This document shows positions 46,207-54,174 of a DNA stretch of 64,000 nt, in pieces. The notes beneath the pieces were generated by a model. That model was given only the letters and a program-made list of their open reading frames with translations, made no database searches and was not told where the DNA came from. Source of the DNA: Alteromonas oceanisediminis (GTDB lineage: Bacteria; Pseudomonadota; Gammaproteobacteria; Enterobacterales; Alteromonadaceae); the NCBI RefSeq assembly GCF_018474025.1, contig NZ_JAHCTA010000003.1:391875-455874 (forward strand), written 5' to 3'. The first letter of the stretch is position 1. Each line of letters starts with the position of its first letter. A program made the position numbers and the translations under genes.

Positions 46207-46879
46207 TCGCATGACTCCGCTGCAAAACGTTCTTCACCGGTGCATCCACCTTGGCATAAGGGTAACGTGCCAGGCGCTGCGTTGCGTGGTAACTCACTAA
46301 GCCACTAACCGCTATGCTACCGCAACCTTCAATATCGACATATCCGGATTTATCGATGCTTTGATCAGGTAAAATAACCTCAACAATTTGCCCTATGACC
46401 AACTCAGTTTGGTTAATTGACAATAACTGAATATCCTGCACTTGTAGGCTGAGTTTAATCGTCGACTCGGCCACATAGGGCGCACTCACCGCCGTTGAGG
46501 GTTGAGGCGTTAGGCCCACTTCGACAAATTCACTGATGCCCGGCGCATACCGGGCAGAGGTTTGATGCGCAGCTTGTGTCATGTTGGGGAGAATATTGTT
46601 TAGCGTAAACACGCCCGTCGATTTAATATTCTCCAATGTATCACGCTGTACCGTATGTGGGCGCATGATCATACCTAGCAACGGCGGATGTGCACCAATA
46701 TGTACCACTGAGCTAACAATACACAGATTTTGATGACCTTGGTGATCCTGAGTGCCAACCAAGTTGCCACTTTTGAACCCTGACAGACTATTGATAAACT
46801 CCGCGCGGTAACGCTGTGGCAATTGGTCAATGTCACTTGCCGAAAATACACTGTGTGTTTTGTTGTCGTTATTCATCAT
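46196..46879 (-). CDS. Flavin reductase-like (FMN-binding split-barrel) protein
   Basis: A 227-aa protein of the flavin reductase split-barrel family. FKSGNLVGTQDHQGHQNLCIVSS forms the first strands, and PPLLGMIMRPHTVQRDTLENIKSTGVFTLNN is the typical FMN-phosphate and loop region. Family members reduce FMN with NAD(P)H for a partner or act as flavoproteins of unclear substrate. The gene begins 11 bp inside the end of the CPXCG gene and overlaps the 44-aa membrane protein gene, giving a three-gene operon. Substrate unknown. Confidence 0.85.
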   Translation of the reverse strand: MMNNDNKTHSVFSASDIDQLPQRYRAEFINSLSGFKSGNLVGTQDHQGHQNLCIVSSVVHIGAHPPLLGMIMRPHTVQRDTLENIKSTGVFTLNNILPNMTQAAHQTSARYAPGISEFVEVGLTPQPSTAVSAPYVAESTIKLSLQVQDIQLLSINQTELVIGQIVEVILPDQSIDKSGYVDIEGCGSIAVSGLVSYHATQRLARYPYAKVDAPVKNVLQRSHANDT

Positions 46880-47060
46880 CTCGCTTCGCTACGATCTCAA
46901 TCCCAAACCCCGTATCCATAACCAGCAATTCAATCGGCTGACAGCATATTTGGCAGTCGACTATTTGTTGTTGGCCGATATCATTCTCATGATCGATTTC
47001 GAGATCGTTGTAGGTCATGCAATAAGGACATTCAAATTGTGCTTCATCAGTCAGGCTCAT
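46869..47060 (-). CDS. CPXCG-motif cysteine-rich small protein
   Basis: A 63-aa zinc-ribbon-like protein with two cysteine knuckles: ECPYC near 10-14 and DCQICCQP near 36-43, separated by an acidic spacer. This matches the CPXCG-motif cysteine-rich protein family common in gammaproteobacteria, whose function is unknown. The C-terminal part VMDTGFGIEIVAKRDDE is a typical short strand region. It is the first gene of the operon with the flavin reductase and overlaps it by 11 bp. Confidence 0.85.
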   Translation of the reverse strand: MSLTDEAQFECPYCMTYNDLEIDHENDIGQQQIVDCQICCQPIELLVMDTGFGIEIVAKRDDE

Positions 47061-47300
47061 GGAGTTCCTCCCTGTGCAGAAATGGTATAGCTTAGGCGGT
47101 CATTACGGCATACAGCCTCAAACGGATTTGTTGCTTCATTAATGCTGCAATCTTATAACAACATTCAAGGTAGCAACATTCTTGCCGCATAATGCCACCA
47201 CAAATTGCGTAGACTAACTTTTGCATCAGATGCCGTTGATCCTTACTGTATTATCTGCTGGCAAACGTGAGTAGCATTGTCGGCATCTACAGGCCCAAGT

Positions 47301-47630
47301 ATGAACCATGATCGCATTTTAGCCACTGCAGCAAGTCAGAAACCGGCGCAGCCTAAGCACGGCCAGTGCCCATTGTGTCGTCGTGTCACAGATTTGACCT
47401 ATCATCATCTGATCCCGAGAAAAATGCACCGTCGTGCATTCTTTAAGAAAAACTATAGCAAGCATCAACTTGCCGAGGGCATTGCAATTTGCCGCCTCTG
47501 TCATTCAGGCATTCATAAAACATACACAGAAATGGAACTGGCTAAAGCATTTGATAGCGTTGAGAAATTACTTGCCGATGAAACACTAAGCGTTCATTTC
47601 AACTGGGTCAGCAAGCAACGTAGACGCTAA
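47301..47630 (+). CDS. HNH-endonuclease-like zinc protein
   Basis: A 109-aa protein with an HNH-type fold. Cysteine pair CPLC (Cys23, Cys26) and CRLC (Cys64, Cys67) should bind structural zinc. The catalytic block is TYHHLIPRKMHRR with His35 and His36, and the last element HSGIHKTY supplies His68 and His72. These are typical of small bacterial HNH proteins acting as nicking or structure-specific nucleases, but the asparagine of a canonical HNH site is not obvious. The frame is open to TTG 47277; ATG 47301 is chosen without a clear ribosome-binding site. It sits 66 bp upstream of the SOS-controlled nuclease gene. Confidence 0.75.
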   Translation: MNHDRILATAASQKPAQPKHGQCPLCRRVTDLTYHHLIPRKMHRRAFFKKNYSKHQLAEGIAICRLCHSGIHKTYTEMELAKAFDSVEKLLADETLSVHFNWVSKQRRR

Positions 47631-47638
47631 CAGCTAAC

Positions 47639-47682
47639 TTGCATAAACCACCTACTTACTGATACTGTATATTTAAACAGTT
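47639..47682 (+). promoter_or_regulatory. LexA (SOS) box and promoter of the VRR-NUC/exonuclease gene
   Basis: CTGT-N8-ACAG at 47665-47680 is an exact LexA half-site pair with the correct spacing, and the surrounding 20 bp (47663-47682) match the E. coli SOS consensus at about 17 positions. TTGCAT (47639-47644) and TACTGT (47663-47668) could serve as -35 and -10 with an 18-bp spacer, so LexA would cover the -10 element. The box ends 14 bp before the GTG start of the nuclease gene. Confidence 0.82.
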
Positions 47683-47696
47683 TAACTGCGCACCGT

Positions 47697-49820
47697 GTGA
47701 AAAAGCTACCCACCTTTTACTATCTCGACCATATGATGGAGTTTCTTCGCTGCATTCAAACTCATCATAGTCAACTGCTGACTGCCGAACACCAACAATG
47801 GCTCGAAGATTACTTTGCATTGCCTCACGATGCTCAATGTGTCGTTGCCCGTGCGGCGAATCGCAAGCACGAGTTGATTGCGGTAACAAGCCTGCATTAC
47901 GACGAAATAGTGTCGCCGGAAGAGCATATTAATGAACTCACTGACGCCGGCTGGTTTCGACAAGTCAATGGCAGTGATCTCAACAGTGTGTGGCCGCAAT
48001 TGACCAAACCAGAATTAGTTAAAACGCTAAAACTCCTGCCCCAGTGCACTGTAAAAACAACCGCCAACAAAGCGGCATTAGTCGATTATGTGTCGCGTCA
48101 TGTAAGTTTTAACACGGCAGCGCGAACTGGCACTTTCAATGCGTATTTGATGCGCAACTTCTCGCACACCATGCGATATTTTTTGTTTATTTACTTCGGC
48201 AGTTTACGTGGTCAATTGAATCAATTTTCCATGCGCGACATGGGTATCATGCGAACGCGTAAAGACAGCGAACAGCAGGGCTGTCGGTTTGAGTCTGGGC
48301 GGGCAGCACAATCGGCTTTTACTTATGCTCAATGGCGCGAACAGCTCAGAGCAGCCCCTCAACAGGTCAGTCTGGATGATTTACCCGAGGCCGCTGGTAC
48401 GCTTGCCGAGCGCTACAAAGATGACTGTTTATGGTTACTGGGCAAAGCCATGTTAACGCAAGACCCGCCGTACGCTTTGAAGGCACTGTCGCTTTCAAAA
48501 GCCGATGCAGCGCAAGAAAAATGGTTGCGGGAGTTATACAAACAAGACAACAAAGCCTTTGTCGAATCTGAATTGGAAAACATCATCGCCGATCCACCCA
48601 GTGAAGAACTACTGGCCTTTGCAGAAGACTTTTTAGCGCGCAAGTACCATAAAAAAACCACTAGCCGAATGACTGACATGCTGCGAGGAGCTGCACGCAC
48701 ACTGTCGATCGATCAGATGTATATAAATCGTGTTGAAGTAGGCGTGGTTAATTTTTATGAGCGCCACGGCCTCATTGCAAAGCGAACCGAGAACGCATTG
48801 TGGTTAAGTTTCTTCGGGCTCATTTTTTGGGACATCCTCTATGAACAGGATGCAAAAGGGCTGGTCAATGAATTTGACATACGCCCTAGCGTACTCACCG
48901 AAAACCGGCTTTATCGCGATCACAGCCTGGCGGTTGAAGAACGACTCACACAACTGCACAGCGTTTCCAGCACCATGACATTCTTACTGAAAGCCAGTGC
49001 TGCACATTATGGAAAGGTTAACAGCCTGTTCCGCTGGCACCGTTCATTGTTAGACAATATAAAGCTGTTGGTAGAACACAGTTCACCAACCATGTGGCAG
49101 CACATGCTACGCCAAATGACACAGGATTACGCCAGCTTACGCGATGGTTACCCAGACATCATGGTGATTGAGAATGGCCAACTCCGCTTCGAAGAAATTA
49201 AAGCACCGGGCGACCAGCTCAGGCGCAACCAGCTGATCTCATTAACTAAGCTTGAAAACGCGGGATACCGCGTTCAAATAACAACCGTCCAATGGGTGCG
49301 AGATCCAATGCAACCTTACGCTGTCGTTGATATTGAAACGACAGGCGGTCGTGCTGCGGCGCACAGGATCACCGAGGTCGGTATCGTCAAGCGTGTTAAC
49401 GGTGAAACGGTGTCGACATGGCAATCTCTGGTCAACCCTCAACGCCAAATTCCAAAGAACATCACTGCGCTCACCGGAATAAGCAACGCGATGGTCGCCA
49501 ACGCTCCGCTGTTCTCTGAGGTGGCAGGTGCTATTGATGAATTTACCAAAGGCTGCATTTTTGTTGCGCACAATGTGCAATTTGATTATGGCTTTATCAA
49601 ACAGGAGTTCGCTCGGCTGGAGCAATTCTACCGTCGCCCCAAGTTGTGTACCGTCAGAGAGATGCGTCGCACACACCCTGGTTTGCGGTCTTATTCTCTC
49701 GCTAATCTGACCGCACATTTCGGTATTCAGATGACAAGGCACCATAGGGCACTTTCGGATGCTGAAGCGGCGGCCGAGCTGCTCAGTTTAGCGCATGATG
49801 CAGAGCACAAATCCGAATAG
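47697..49820 (+). CDS. FAN1-like VRR-NUC nuclease fused to a DEDDh 3'-5' exonuclease
   Basis: A 707-aa two-nuclease protein. Residues 1-about 535 resemble bacterial FAN1: an N-terminal helical/SAP-like region opening LPTFYYLDHM, a TPR-like middle, and the VRR-NUC active site GYPDIMVIENGQ plus FEEIKAPGDQLRRNQ near 483-506 (PD-(D/E)xK-type metal site D, E, K). FAN1 enzymes cut branched and flapped DNA in cross-link repair. Residues about 540-695 are a DnaQ-like exonuclease with DIETTGG (ExoI), HNVQFDYGF (ExoII) and HRALSDAEAA (ExoIII), all catalytic residues present. The start is GTG 47697, because the FAN1-typical opening lies before the first ATG (47733). The fusion is intact with no frameshift. 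A LexA box lies 14 bp upstream. Confidence 0.88.
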   Translation: MKKLPTFYYLDHMMEFLRCIQTHHSQLLTAEHQQWLEDYFALPHDAQCVVARAANRKHELIAVTSLHYDEIVSPEEHINELTDAGWFRQVNGSDLNSVWPQLTKPELVKTLKLLPQCTVKTTANKAALVDYVSRHVSFNTAARTGTFNAYLMRNFSHTMRYFLFIYFGSLRGQLNQFSMRDMGIMRTRKDSEQQGCRFESGRAAQSAFTYAQWREQLRAAPQQVSLDDLPEAAGTLAERYKDDCLWLLGKAMLTQDPPYALKALSLSKADAAQEKWLRELYKQDNKAFVESELENIIADPPSEELLAFAEDFLARKYHKKTTSRMTDMLRGAARTLSIDQMYINRVEVGVVNFYERHGLIAKRTENALWLSFFGLIFWDILYEQDAKGLVNEFDIRPSVLTENRLYRDHSLAVEERLTQLHSVSSTMTFLLKASAAHYGKVNSLFRWHRSLLDNIKLLVEHSSPTMWQHMLRQMTQDYASLRDGYPDIMVIENGQLRFEEIKAPGDQLRRNQLISLTKLENAGYRVQITTVQWVRDPMQPYAVVDIETTGGRAAAHRITEVGIVKRVNGETVSTWQSLVNPQRQIPKNITALTGISNAMVANAPLFSEVAGAIDEFTKGCIFVAHNVQFDYGFIKQEFARLEQFYRRPKLCTVREMRRTHPGLRSYSLANLTAHFGIQMTRHHRALSDAEAAAELLSLAHDAEHKSE

Positions 49821-49907
49821 CGATTCAACCCGTAATCATCTCATCATTTATTGACCGATAACGGCATGACAACAGCATCATTGAAACCACCGAGTAGCCA
49901 CAGGGAT

Positions 49908-50162
49908 ATGAACCAATCTGATATTTCTCGCGTGATCGAAATGGCTTGGGAAGACCGCACCCCTTTTGAGGCCATTGAAGATTTGTATGGCCTGAGTGAG
50001 CCTCAGGTTATTGCACTGATGCGAGCGAATATTAAACGAAAAACATTCAATAATTGGCGTGCTCGGGTATCAGGAAGAAACACAAAGCACCTGAAATTGC
50101 GCAGCCCCGATGTAGACAGAGGCTATTGCCCGACCCAGTATAAACCGGCGGGCAAACGCTAG
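49908..50162 (+). CDS. TIGR03643-family small protein (predicted DNA-binding-like)
   Basis: An 84-aa protein with the block IEMAWEDRTPFEAIEDLYGL followed by SEPQVIALMRANIKRKTFNNWRARVSGRNTKH, which matches the TIGR03643 / DUF2805 family. The two helices and the basic WRARVSGRNTKH segment look like a helix-turn-helix, but function is not established. The frame is open to 49851; ATG 49908 matches the usual family length, while ATG 49866 would add 14 residues. It starts 87 bp after the nuclease fusion on the same strand and may share its transcript. Confidence 0.75.
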   Translation: MNQSDISRVIEMAWEDRTPFEAIEDLYGLSEPQVIALMRANIKRKTFNNWRARVSGRNTKHLKLRSPDVDRGYCPTQYKPAGKR

Positions 50163-50177
50163 ACCGCGTTATGCCGG

Positions 50178-50345
50178 TCATTTTTGCTTAGACTCAATCT
50201 CTTTCCACAGTGCCTCGGCCTCTTGAGTAAGCTGAGAATACAGTCTAATGTCGCCTTTGCGCTGCGCGTGCATTGCCTGCTCAAGCTTCGCGTCATAAGC
50301 TTTACGGAGTTTCTTCGTCGGGTCGGATTTAAATAAGCCAAACAT
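50178..50345 (-). CDS. DUF6435-like small protein, 55 aa
   Basis: A 55-codon frame read directly. The product begins MFGLFKSDPTKKLRKAYDAK, then a highly charged helix with EQAMHAQRKGDIRLYSQL and EAEALWKEIESKQK. This matches the small DUF6435 (Lacal_2735-type) family, short helical proteins of unknown function widespread in marine bacteria. GAGAAA precedes the ATG at 50345. It is convergent with the TIGR03643 gene, 15 bp apart. The longer open frame on the same strand (50159-50419) is a shadow of it. Confidence 0.75.
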   Translation of the reverse strand: MFGLFKSDPTKKLRKAYDAKLEQAMHAQRKGDIRLYSQLTQEAEALWKEIESKQK

Positions 50346-50514
50346 AAGCATTTCTCAATAAAAGAAATGATTACGCTGCTCTGGCTAGAGACGATCAGTT
50401 GCCGGGCGAAGTACGCCAAGGCCGAGCGGTTTTAATTCAACTTAAACGATCCAAATTCCGCATTAGGGCGTAACTATTTTGCACTGTTGAAGTGTGTACG
50501 CGTTCTTGCTGTTT

Positions 50515-50542
50515 GGCCCACCTCTTGGTGGGCCTTTTTTTT
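50515..50542 (+). terminator. Strong intrinsic terminator upstream of htpX
   Basis: GGCCCACC/GGTGGGCC is a perfect 8-bp stem with a TCTT loop followed by eight T residues. It reads in the plus direction only. No plus-strand gene ends nearby: the closest stop (50162) is 350 bp away with a minus-strand gene between. It may end the TIGR03643 transcript, a small RNA, or an htpX leader. Confidence 0.92.
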
Positions 50543-50563
50543 GTCTTTTATTCTCTATTCCTA

Positions 50564-50592
50564 TTGCACAATACGTGAACTAGCCCAATATT
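50564..50592 (+). promoter_or_regulatory. Candidate htpX promoter
   Basis: TTGCAC and AATATT are separated by 17 bp, about 46 bp upstream of the htpX ATG and just after the terminator. It resembles sigma-70. No convincing sigma-32 element was found here, although htpX is heat-induced in E. coli. Confidence 0.4.
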
Positions 50593-50637
50593 ATGAGCCG
50601 TTACTGGGGTTAATTCTCAACGATTGGAGTTGAATAC

Positions 50638-51513
50638 ATGTTGCGAGTCGGTTTGTTTATTGCGGTGAATATTGCCATTCTGGCGTTGTTGAGCATCACC
50701 TTTCGCCTGTTAGGCATTGATGGCTTATTGCAGGAAAATGGTGTGGACCTAAACCTTTCAGCATTGTTGATTTATTCTGCAGTGATTGGGTTTAGCGGCA
50801 GCATCATCTCGCTGCTGATCAGTAAGTTTATGGCTAAGCGAACCATGGGGGTATACGTCATAGAAACCCCGCGCAATGCCACTGAAAAATGGTTGTTGGA
50901 TCGCGTATCGGTGCTGGCAAAGAAAGCCAAGATTGGCATGCCGGAAGTGGGTATCTTCGAAAGCCCTGCAGCCAACGCATTTGCGACAGGTGCATCAAAG
51001 AATAATTCGCTGGTTGCGGTAAGTACCGGTCTATTACAGCAGATGACAGAGGACGAAGCTGAAGCCGTTTTAGCGCATGAGATTGCGCACGTGGCGAATG
51101 GCGATATGATCACGCTTACATTGGTACAGGGCGTGGTAAATACCTTTGTTGTGTTTCTATCACGCGTGATCGGCTTTATTGTTGACAGAGTGGTTTTTAA
51201 AGTCGAGCGAGGCCATGGCCCTGCCTTCTTTATTGTTTCTTTGGTTGCACAAGTCGTACTCGGCTTTTTTGCCACAATGATCGTCATGTGGTTCAGTCGA
51301 TATCGTGAATTCCGCGCTGACGCGGGCGGAGCCAGCTTGGCTGGCAGAAACCAAATGATTGCTGCCTTACAACGGCTAAAAAGCGATAACGCGCCAGACA
51401 AAATGCCGGACGAAATGGCGGCTTTCGCCATCAGTGCGGGGAAGGTACAGAAACTATTTGCCAGCCATCCACCGCTGGAAGATAGGATTGCTGCGCTAAA
51501 GCGACCAGCTTAA
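50638..51513 (+). CDS. htpX: Membrane-bound zinc metalloprotease HtpX
   Basis: A 291-aa M48 peptidase of the inner membrane that helps degrade damaged membrane proteins, with FtsH. It has two N-terminal helices (about 5-25 and 42-62), the zinc site HEIAH (His147, Glu148, His151), and two more helices at about 160-180 and 195-218. EFRADAGGASLAG supplies the third zinc ligand. The length matches E. coli HtpX (293). GGAG lies 8 nt before ATG 50638. The 3' end overlaps the convergent outer-membrane protein gene by 18 bp. Confidence 0.97.
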   Translation: MLRVGLFIAVNIAILALLSITFRLLGIDGLLQENGVDLNLSALLIYSAVIGFSGSIISLLISKFMAKRTMGVYVIETPRNATEKWLLDRVSVLAKKAKIGMPEVGIFESPAANAFATGASKNNSLVAVSTGLLQQMTEDEAEAVLAHEIAHVANGDMITLTLVQGVVNTFVVFLSRVIGFIVDRVVFKVERGHGPAFFIVSLVAQVVLGFFATMIVMWFSRYREFRADAGGASLAGRNQMIAALQRLKSDNAPDKMPDEMAAFAISAGKVQKLFASHPPLEDRIAALKRPA

Positions 51514-52419
51514 GCCAGCCAATACTCTGGATTGATCGTCAACGCCATCGTAGCGTATGAACCACCCGAACTGAGTGTCTTGAATGTCTGCACTCAGTTC
51601 GGCTGAGAAACCATGCCCGAAACCGAGAAAGTCTTCGGTTAATTCAGCTCTTGCGCCAAACCCTTCACCCACGTAGGAATAATAGCTAAAGTACTCTAAC
51701 TCGGTACCCAACAGGGTAAAAGTACCATCCACACCGAGCACCGTTTTCACTTTGTATTCATCGAGGCGCTGCACTAGTTCAGCAAACAAGGTTAGATCTG
51801 AACGTAAACGATGACGAACTTCTGTTCTCACAAAGTTTGCCTCAGTCATCCGCTCTAAACTGATTTCATAGCTGTTTCGTTGGCTCATTCGAGCCGAGTA
51901 TTCAATTTCGATGTAGTCAATATCATCCGGTGCGTCCAATGCATGTGCCGGATCAAAATTATTCAGTTGGCCAACGACGACTTCCAATTGATTGTCGAAC
52001 CCCAACTCTCTGACGTGCCTGACGCCAGCAATCCATCCATCTTTGGAAAGCCCCGTTGATGAGACTCTGCCTTTGTACGTTGGAATAAAGCCCACTTCCG
52101 TTTTTCCATAACTGCCTTGGTGGCGAGCATACACGCGCCGAATATACACTTTGTCGTTAATCGCGCTGTCGAAGGTGTTGTGACTGGAAGCGAAATCATC
52201 TCCCGTCACAATAAAACCATTCAGGCTCCATTGTTTATCAAAAGCCCACTGTGAATAGTGGCGAACCCTATATTGATAGCGAACCTCGCGCCCTGAGCGT
52301 TCATCAACGCGCGTCTGCACATCCAGTTTCTGAGAGAAATCAGCCTGCGCTGGTTGAATAACAGATAGCAAGATTAGACAGCAAGCGGCTGTCCTTAGCT
52401 TGAAAAAATAAAATCGCAT
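51496..52419 (-). CDS. Predicted outer-membrane beta-barrel protein, unknown function
   Basis: A 307-aa protein with signal peptide (about 1-26, SVIQPAQADF) followed by alternating hydrophobic and polar strands (YQYRVRHYSQWAF, LEYFSYYSYVGEGFGARAEL) and a terminal strand ending in Leu after Trp-Ser, as in outer-membrane barrels. About 12-14 strands can be guessed. I do not recognise a named family; it could be a porin-like or alginate/phosphate-type channel. The 3' end overlaps htpX by 18 bp. An AACGGT-CA-ACCGTT palindrome lies 43 bp upstream of its ATG. Confidence 0.8.
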   Translation of the reverse strand: MRFYFFKLRTAACCLILLSVIQPAQADFSQKLDVQTRVDERSGREVRYQYRVRHYSQWAFDKQWSLNGFIVTGDDFASSHNTFDSAINDKVYIRRVYARHQGSYGKTEVGFIPTYKGRVSSTGLSKDGWIAGVRHVRELGFDNQLEVVVGQLNNFDPAHALDAPDDIDYIEIEYSARMSQRNSYEISLERMTEANFVRTEVRHRLRSDLTLFAELVQRLDEYKVKTVLGVDGTFTLLGTELEYFSYYSYVGEGFGARAELTEDFLGFGHGFSAELSADIQDTQFGWFIRYDGVDDQSRVLAGLSWSL

Positions 52420-52461
52420 AGTGTCCTGTTTCGTAAATTAAAAAAACATCTTCGTAACCGA

Positions 52462-52475
52462 AACGGTCAACCGTT
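52462..52475. promoter_or_regulatory. Operator-like palindrome upstream of the barrel protein
   Basis: AACGGT-CA-ACCGTT has perfect 6-bp arms and a 2-bp spacer, 43 bp upstream of the ATG at 52419. The size suits a dimeric repressor. No regulator is identified. Confidence 0.3.
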
Positions 52476-52760
52476 GATATCTCTGGTTTTAGTTAACCTG
52501 AATTCGGGATAAGTTACTTTATTCATCGATCACTGTGTTCGCGTACCCGTGTTTGAAACGATTTAAAAGCCGGTTAACTCATCTGCACACATTATTGATC
52601 GTATTATGCAACAAAGATTATTCGACGCGCATAGAAATTTGCTATGCAAGCACATCAGCATAAGGCTGACAGTGTCAAATGAACGAATGATTTAGGCGAT
52701 ATTTTAGGTGAACTTAATACAATGGCGGTCTGATTATTGGCTAATTGATAGTTTATAGCT

Positions 52761-52798
52761 TCCATCATCGACGCCTTATTGAGGTGGTCGATGATGGA
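52761..52798. repeat. 12-bp perfect inverted repeat downstream of accC
   Basis: TCCATCATCGAC and GTCGATGATGGA flank a 14-nt loop, 20 bp past the accC stop on its transcript side. There is no T-run on either strand. It may protect or process the aroQ-accB-accC mRNA 3' end, or be a rho-dependent termination structure. Confidence 0.75.
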
Positions 52799-52817
52799 TG
52801 TTAGGCGTAACGGAACG

Positions 52818-54161
52818 TTATCCGATGCCCAGCTTTTTCTCCAAATAATGAATATTTGTTCCACCGGCGAAAAAGTTTTCGTCTGCCATGATTTGGCGTT
52901 GCAACGGTATGTTTGTTTTAATCCCTTCAATAACCAATTCATCCAGCGCGTGTCGCATACGCGCAATAGCTTCATCCCGACTCTCACCATAGGTGATCAA
53001 CTTACCGATCATCGAATCATAAAACGGTGGTACCGAATAGCCTGCGTAGATATGCGAATCCCAGCGCACGCCAAGACCGCCCGGCGAATGAAACATATTG
53101 ATATTACCGGGGCTAGGTACGAAAGTCGCTGGGTCTTCTGCGTTGATGCGACACTCGATTGCATGGCCACGTACTTGAATTTGTGACTGATCAATCGAAA
53201 GAGGTTGCCCGCCAGCGATGCGCAGTTGTTCTTTTATCAGATCAACGCCCGTGATCATCTCAGTGACCGGATGTTCAACCTGAATACGCGTATTCATTTC
53301 AATAAAATAGAACTCGCCGTTTTCGTACAAGAACTCGAATGTCCCTGCACCGCGATAATTGATTTCAACGCAAGCGCGACGGCAACGGTCACCTATTTTA
53401 TTACGCATTTGCTCGGAAATTCCCGGCGCGGGTGCTTCCTCAACGACTTTCTGATGACGACGTTGCATTGAACAGTCTCGCTCAGCCAAGTGAATAGCGT
53501 TGCCCTGACCATCTGCCAGTACTTGGATTTCAACGTGACGTGGGTTTTCAAGAAACTTTTCCATGTACACAACATCGTTGCCAAACGCGGCCCCAGCTTC
53601 AGCCTTGGTCGTTTCAATGGCTTTGATCAGCTCATGCTCACCACGCACGACCCGCATGCCTCGGCCACCGCCACCTCCGGCGGCCTTAACGATAATGGGA
53701 TAGCCGATGCGTTTAGCGATGCTTTTGTTCTTTTCAACATCACTGGTCAGTGGGCCATCGGAACCGGGCACGCAAGGCACGCCAGCTTTACGCATAGCAG
53801 CAATCGCTGAAACCTTATCACCCATCAGGTTAATCGTGTCTGCGGTCGGGCCAACGAATACAAAACCGGAACGTTCTACGGCATCAGCAAACTCAGCGTT
53901 TTCTGCTAAAAAGCCATAACCGGGATGTATGGCGACCGAATTTGTGACTTCAGCCGCAGCAATAATACGCGGAATATTCAGGTAACTTTCTTTGGCTGAT
54001 GGTTTGCCGATACAAATGGATTCATCGGCCAATAAAACGTGCTTTAAATTCTGGTCGGCAGTGGAATGCACGGCAACCGTTTTAATGCCTAACTCTTTGC
54101 ACGCACGCAGGATCCGCAAGGCGATCTCCCCACGATTGGCAATTAATACTTTGTCTAACAT
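52818..54161 (-). CDS. accC: Acetyl-CoA carboxylase, biotin carboxylase subunit
   Basis: A 447-aa ATP-grasp enzyme that carboxylates biotin on AccB using bicarbonate, the first half-reaction of malonyl-CoA synthesis. The N-terminal [20 protein letters not shown] is the family start. The glycine-rich ATP loop is [11 protein letters not shown] near 163-173, and [17 protein letters not shown] is the biotin carboxylase signature. It lies 13 bp after accB in an aroQ-accB-accC operon, the usual gammaproteobacterial order. A long inverted repeat follows the stop. Confidence 0.98.
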   Translation of the reverse strand: MLDKVLIANRGEIALRILRACKELGIKTVAVHSTADQNLKHVLLADESICIGKPSAKESYLNIPRIIAAAEVTNSVAIHPGYGFLAENAEFADAVERSGFVFVGPTADTINLMGDKVSAIAAMRKAGVPCVPGSDGPLTSDVEKNKSIAKRIGYPIIVKAAGGGGGRGMRVVRGEHELIKAIETTKAEAGAAFGNDVVYMEKFLENPRHVEIQVLADGQGNAIHLAERDCSMQRRHQKVVEEAPAPGISEQMRNKIGDRCRRACVEINYRGAGTFEFLYENGEFYFIEMNTRIQVEHPVTEMITGVDLIKEQLRIAGGQPLSIDQSQIQVRGHAIECRINAEDPATFVPSPGNINMFHSPGGLGVRWDSHIYAGYSVPPFYDSMIGKLITYGESRDEAIARMRHALDELVIEGIKTNIPLQRQIMADENFFAGGTNIHYLEKKLGIG

Positions 54162-54174
54162 AGCGAGTGCCTAC

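Larger units (their letters stand above)
52420..52817. other. Non-coding region between the barrel protein and accC
   Basis: About 400 bp without a convincing gene. Near the barrel-protein start is a small palindrome (52462-52475). Near accC is a long perfect inverted repeat (52761-52798). The middle is AT-rich and probably carries the barrel-protein promoter. Several short open frames were seen but lack ribosome-binding sites and family features. Confidence 0.6.

Noticed and set aside
47244..47259. TACTGTAT half-site upstream of the HNH gene, considered as a second LexA box
   Set aside because: The second half reads CTGG instead of ACAG, so the palindrome is broken.
50159..50419. 86-codon minus-strand frame
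   Set aside because: It covers the better supported 55-aa DUF6435-like frame in another phase and encodes no recognisable fold.
50772..51431. 219-codon minus-strand frame opposite htpX
   Set aside because: A shadow of htpX with no ribosome-binding site or domain.
52655..52990. 111-codon minus-strand frame extending past the accC stop
   Set aside because: It is out of phase with accC and overlaps its well-conserved end; no ribosome-binding site or family features.
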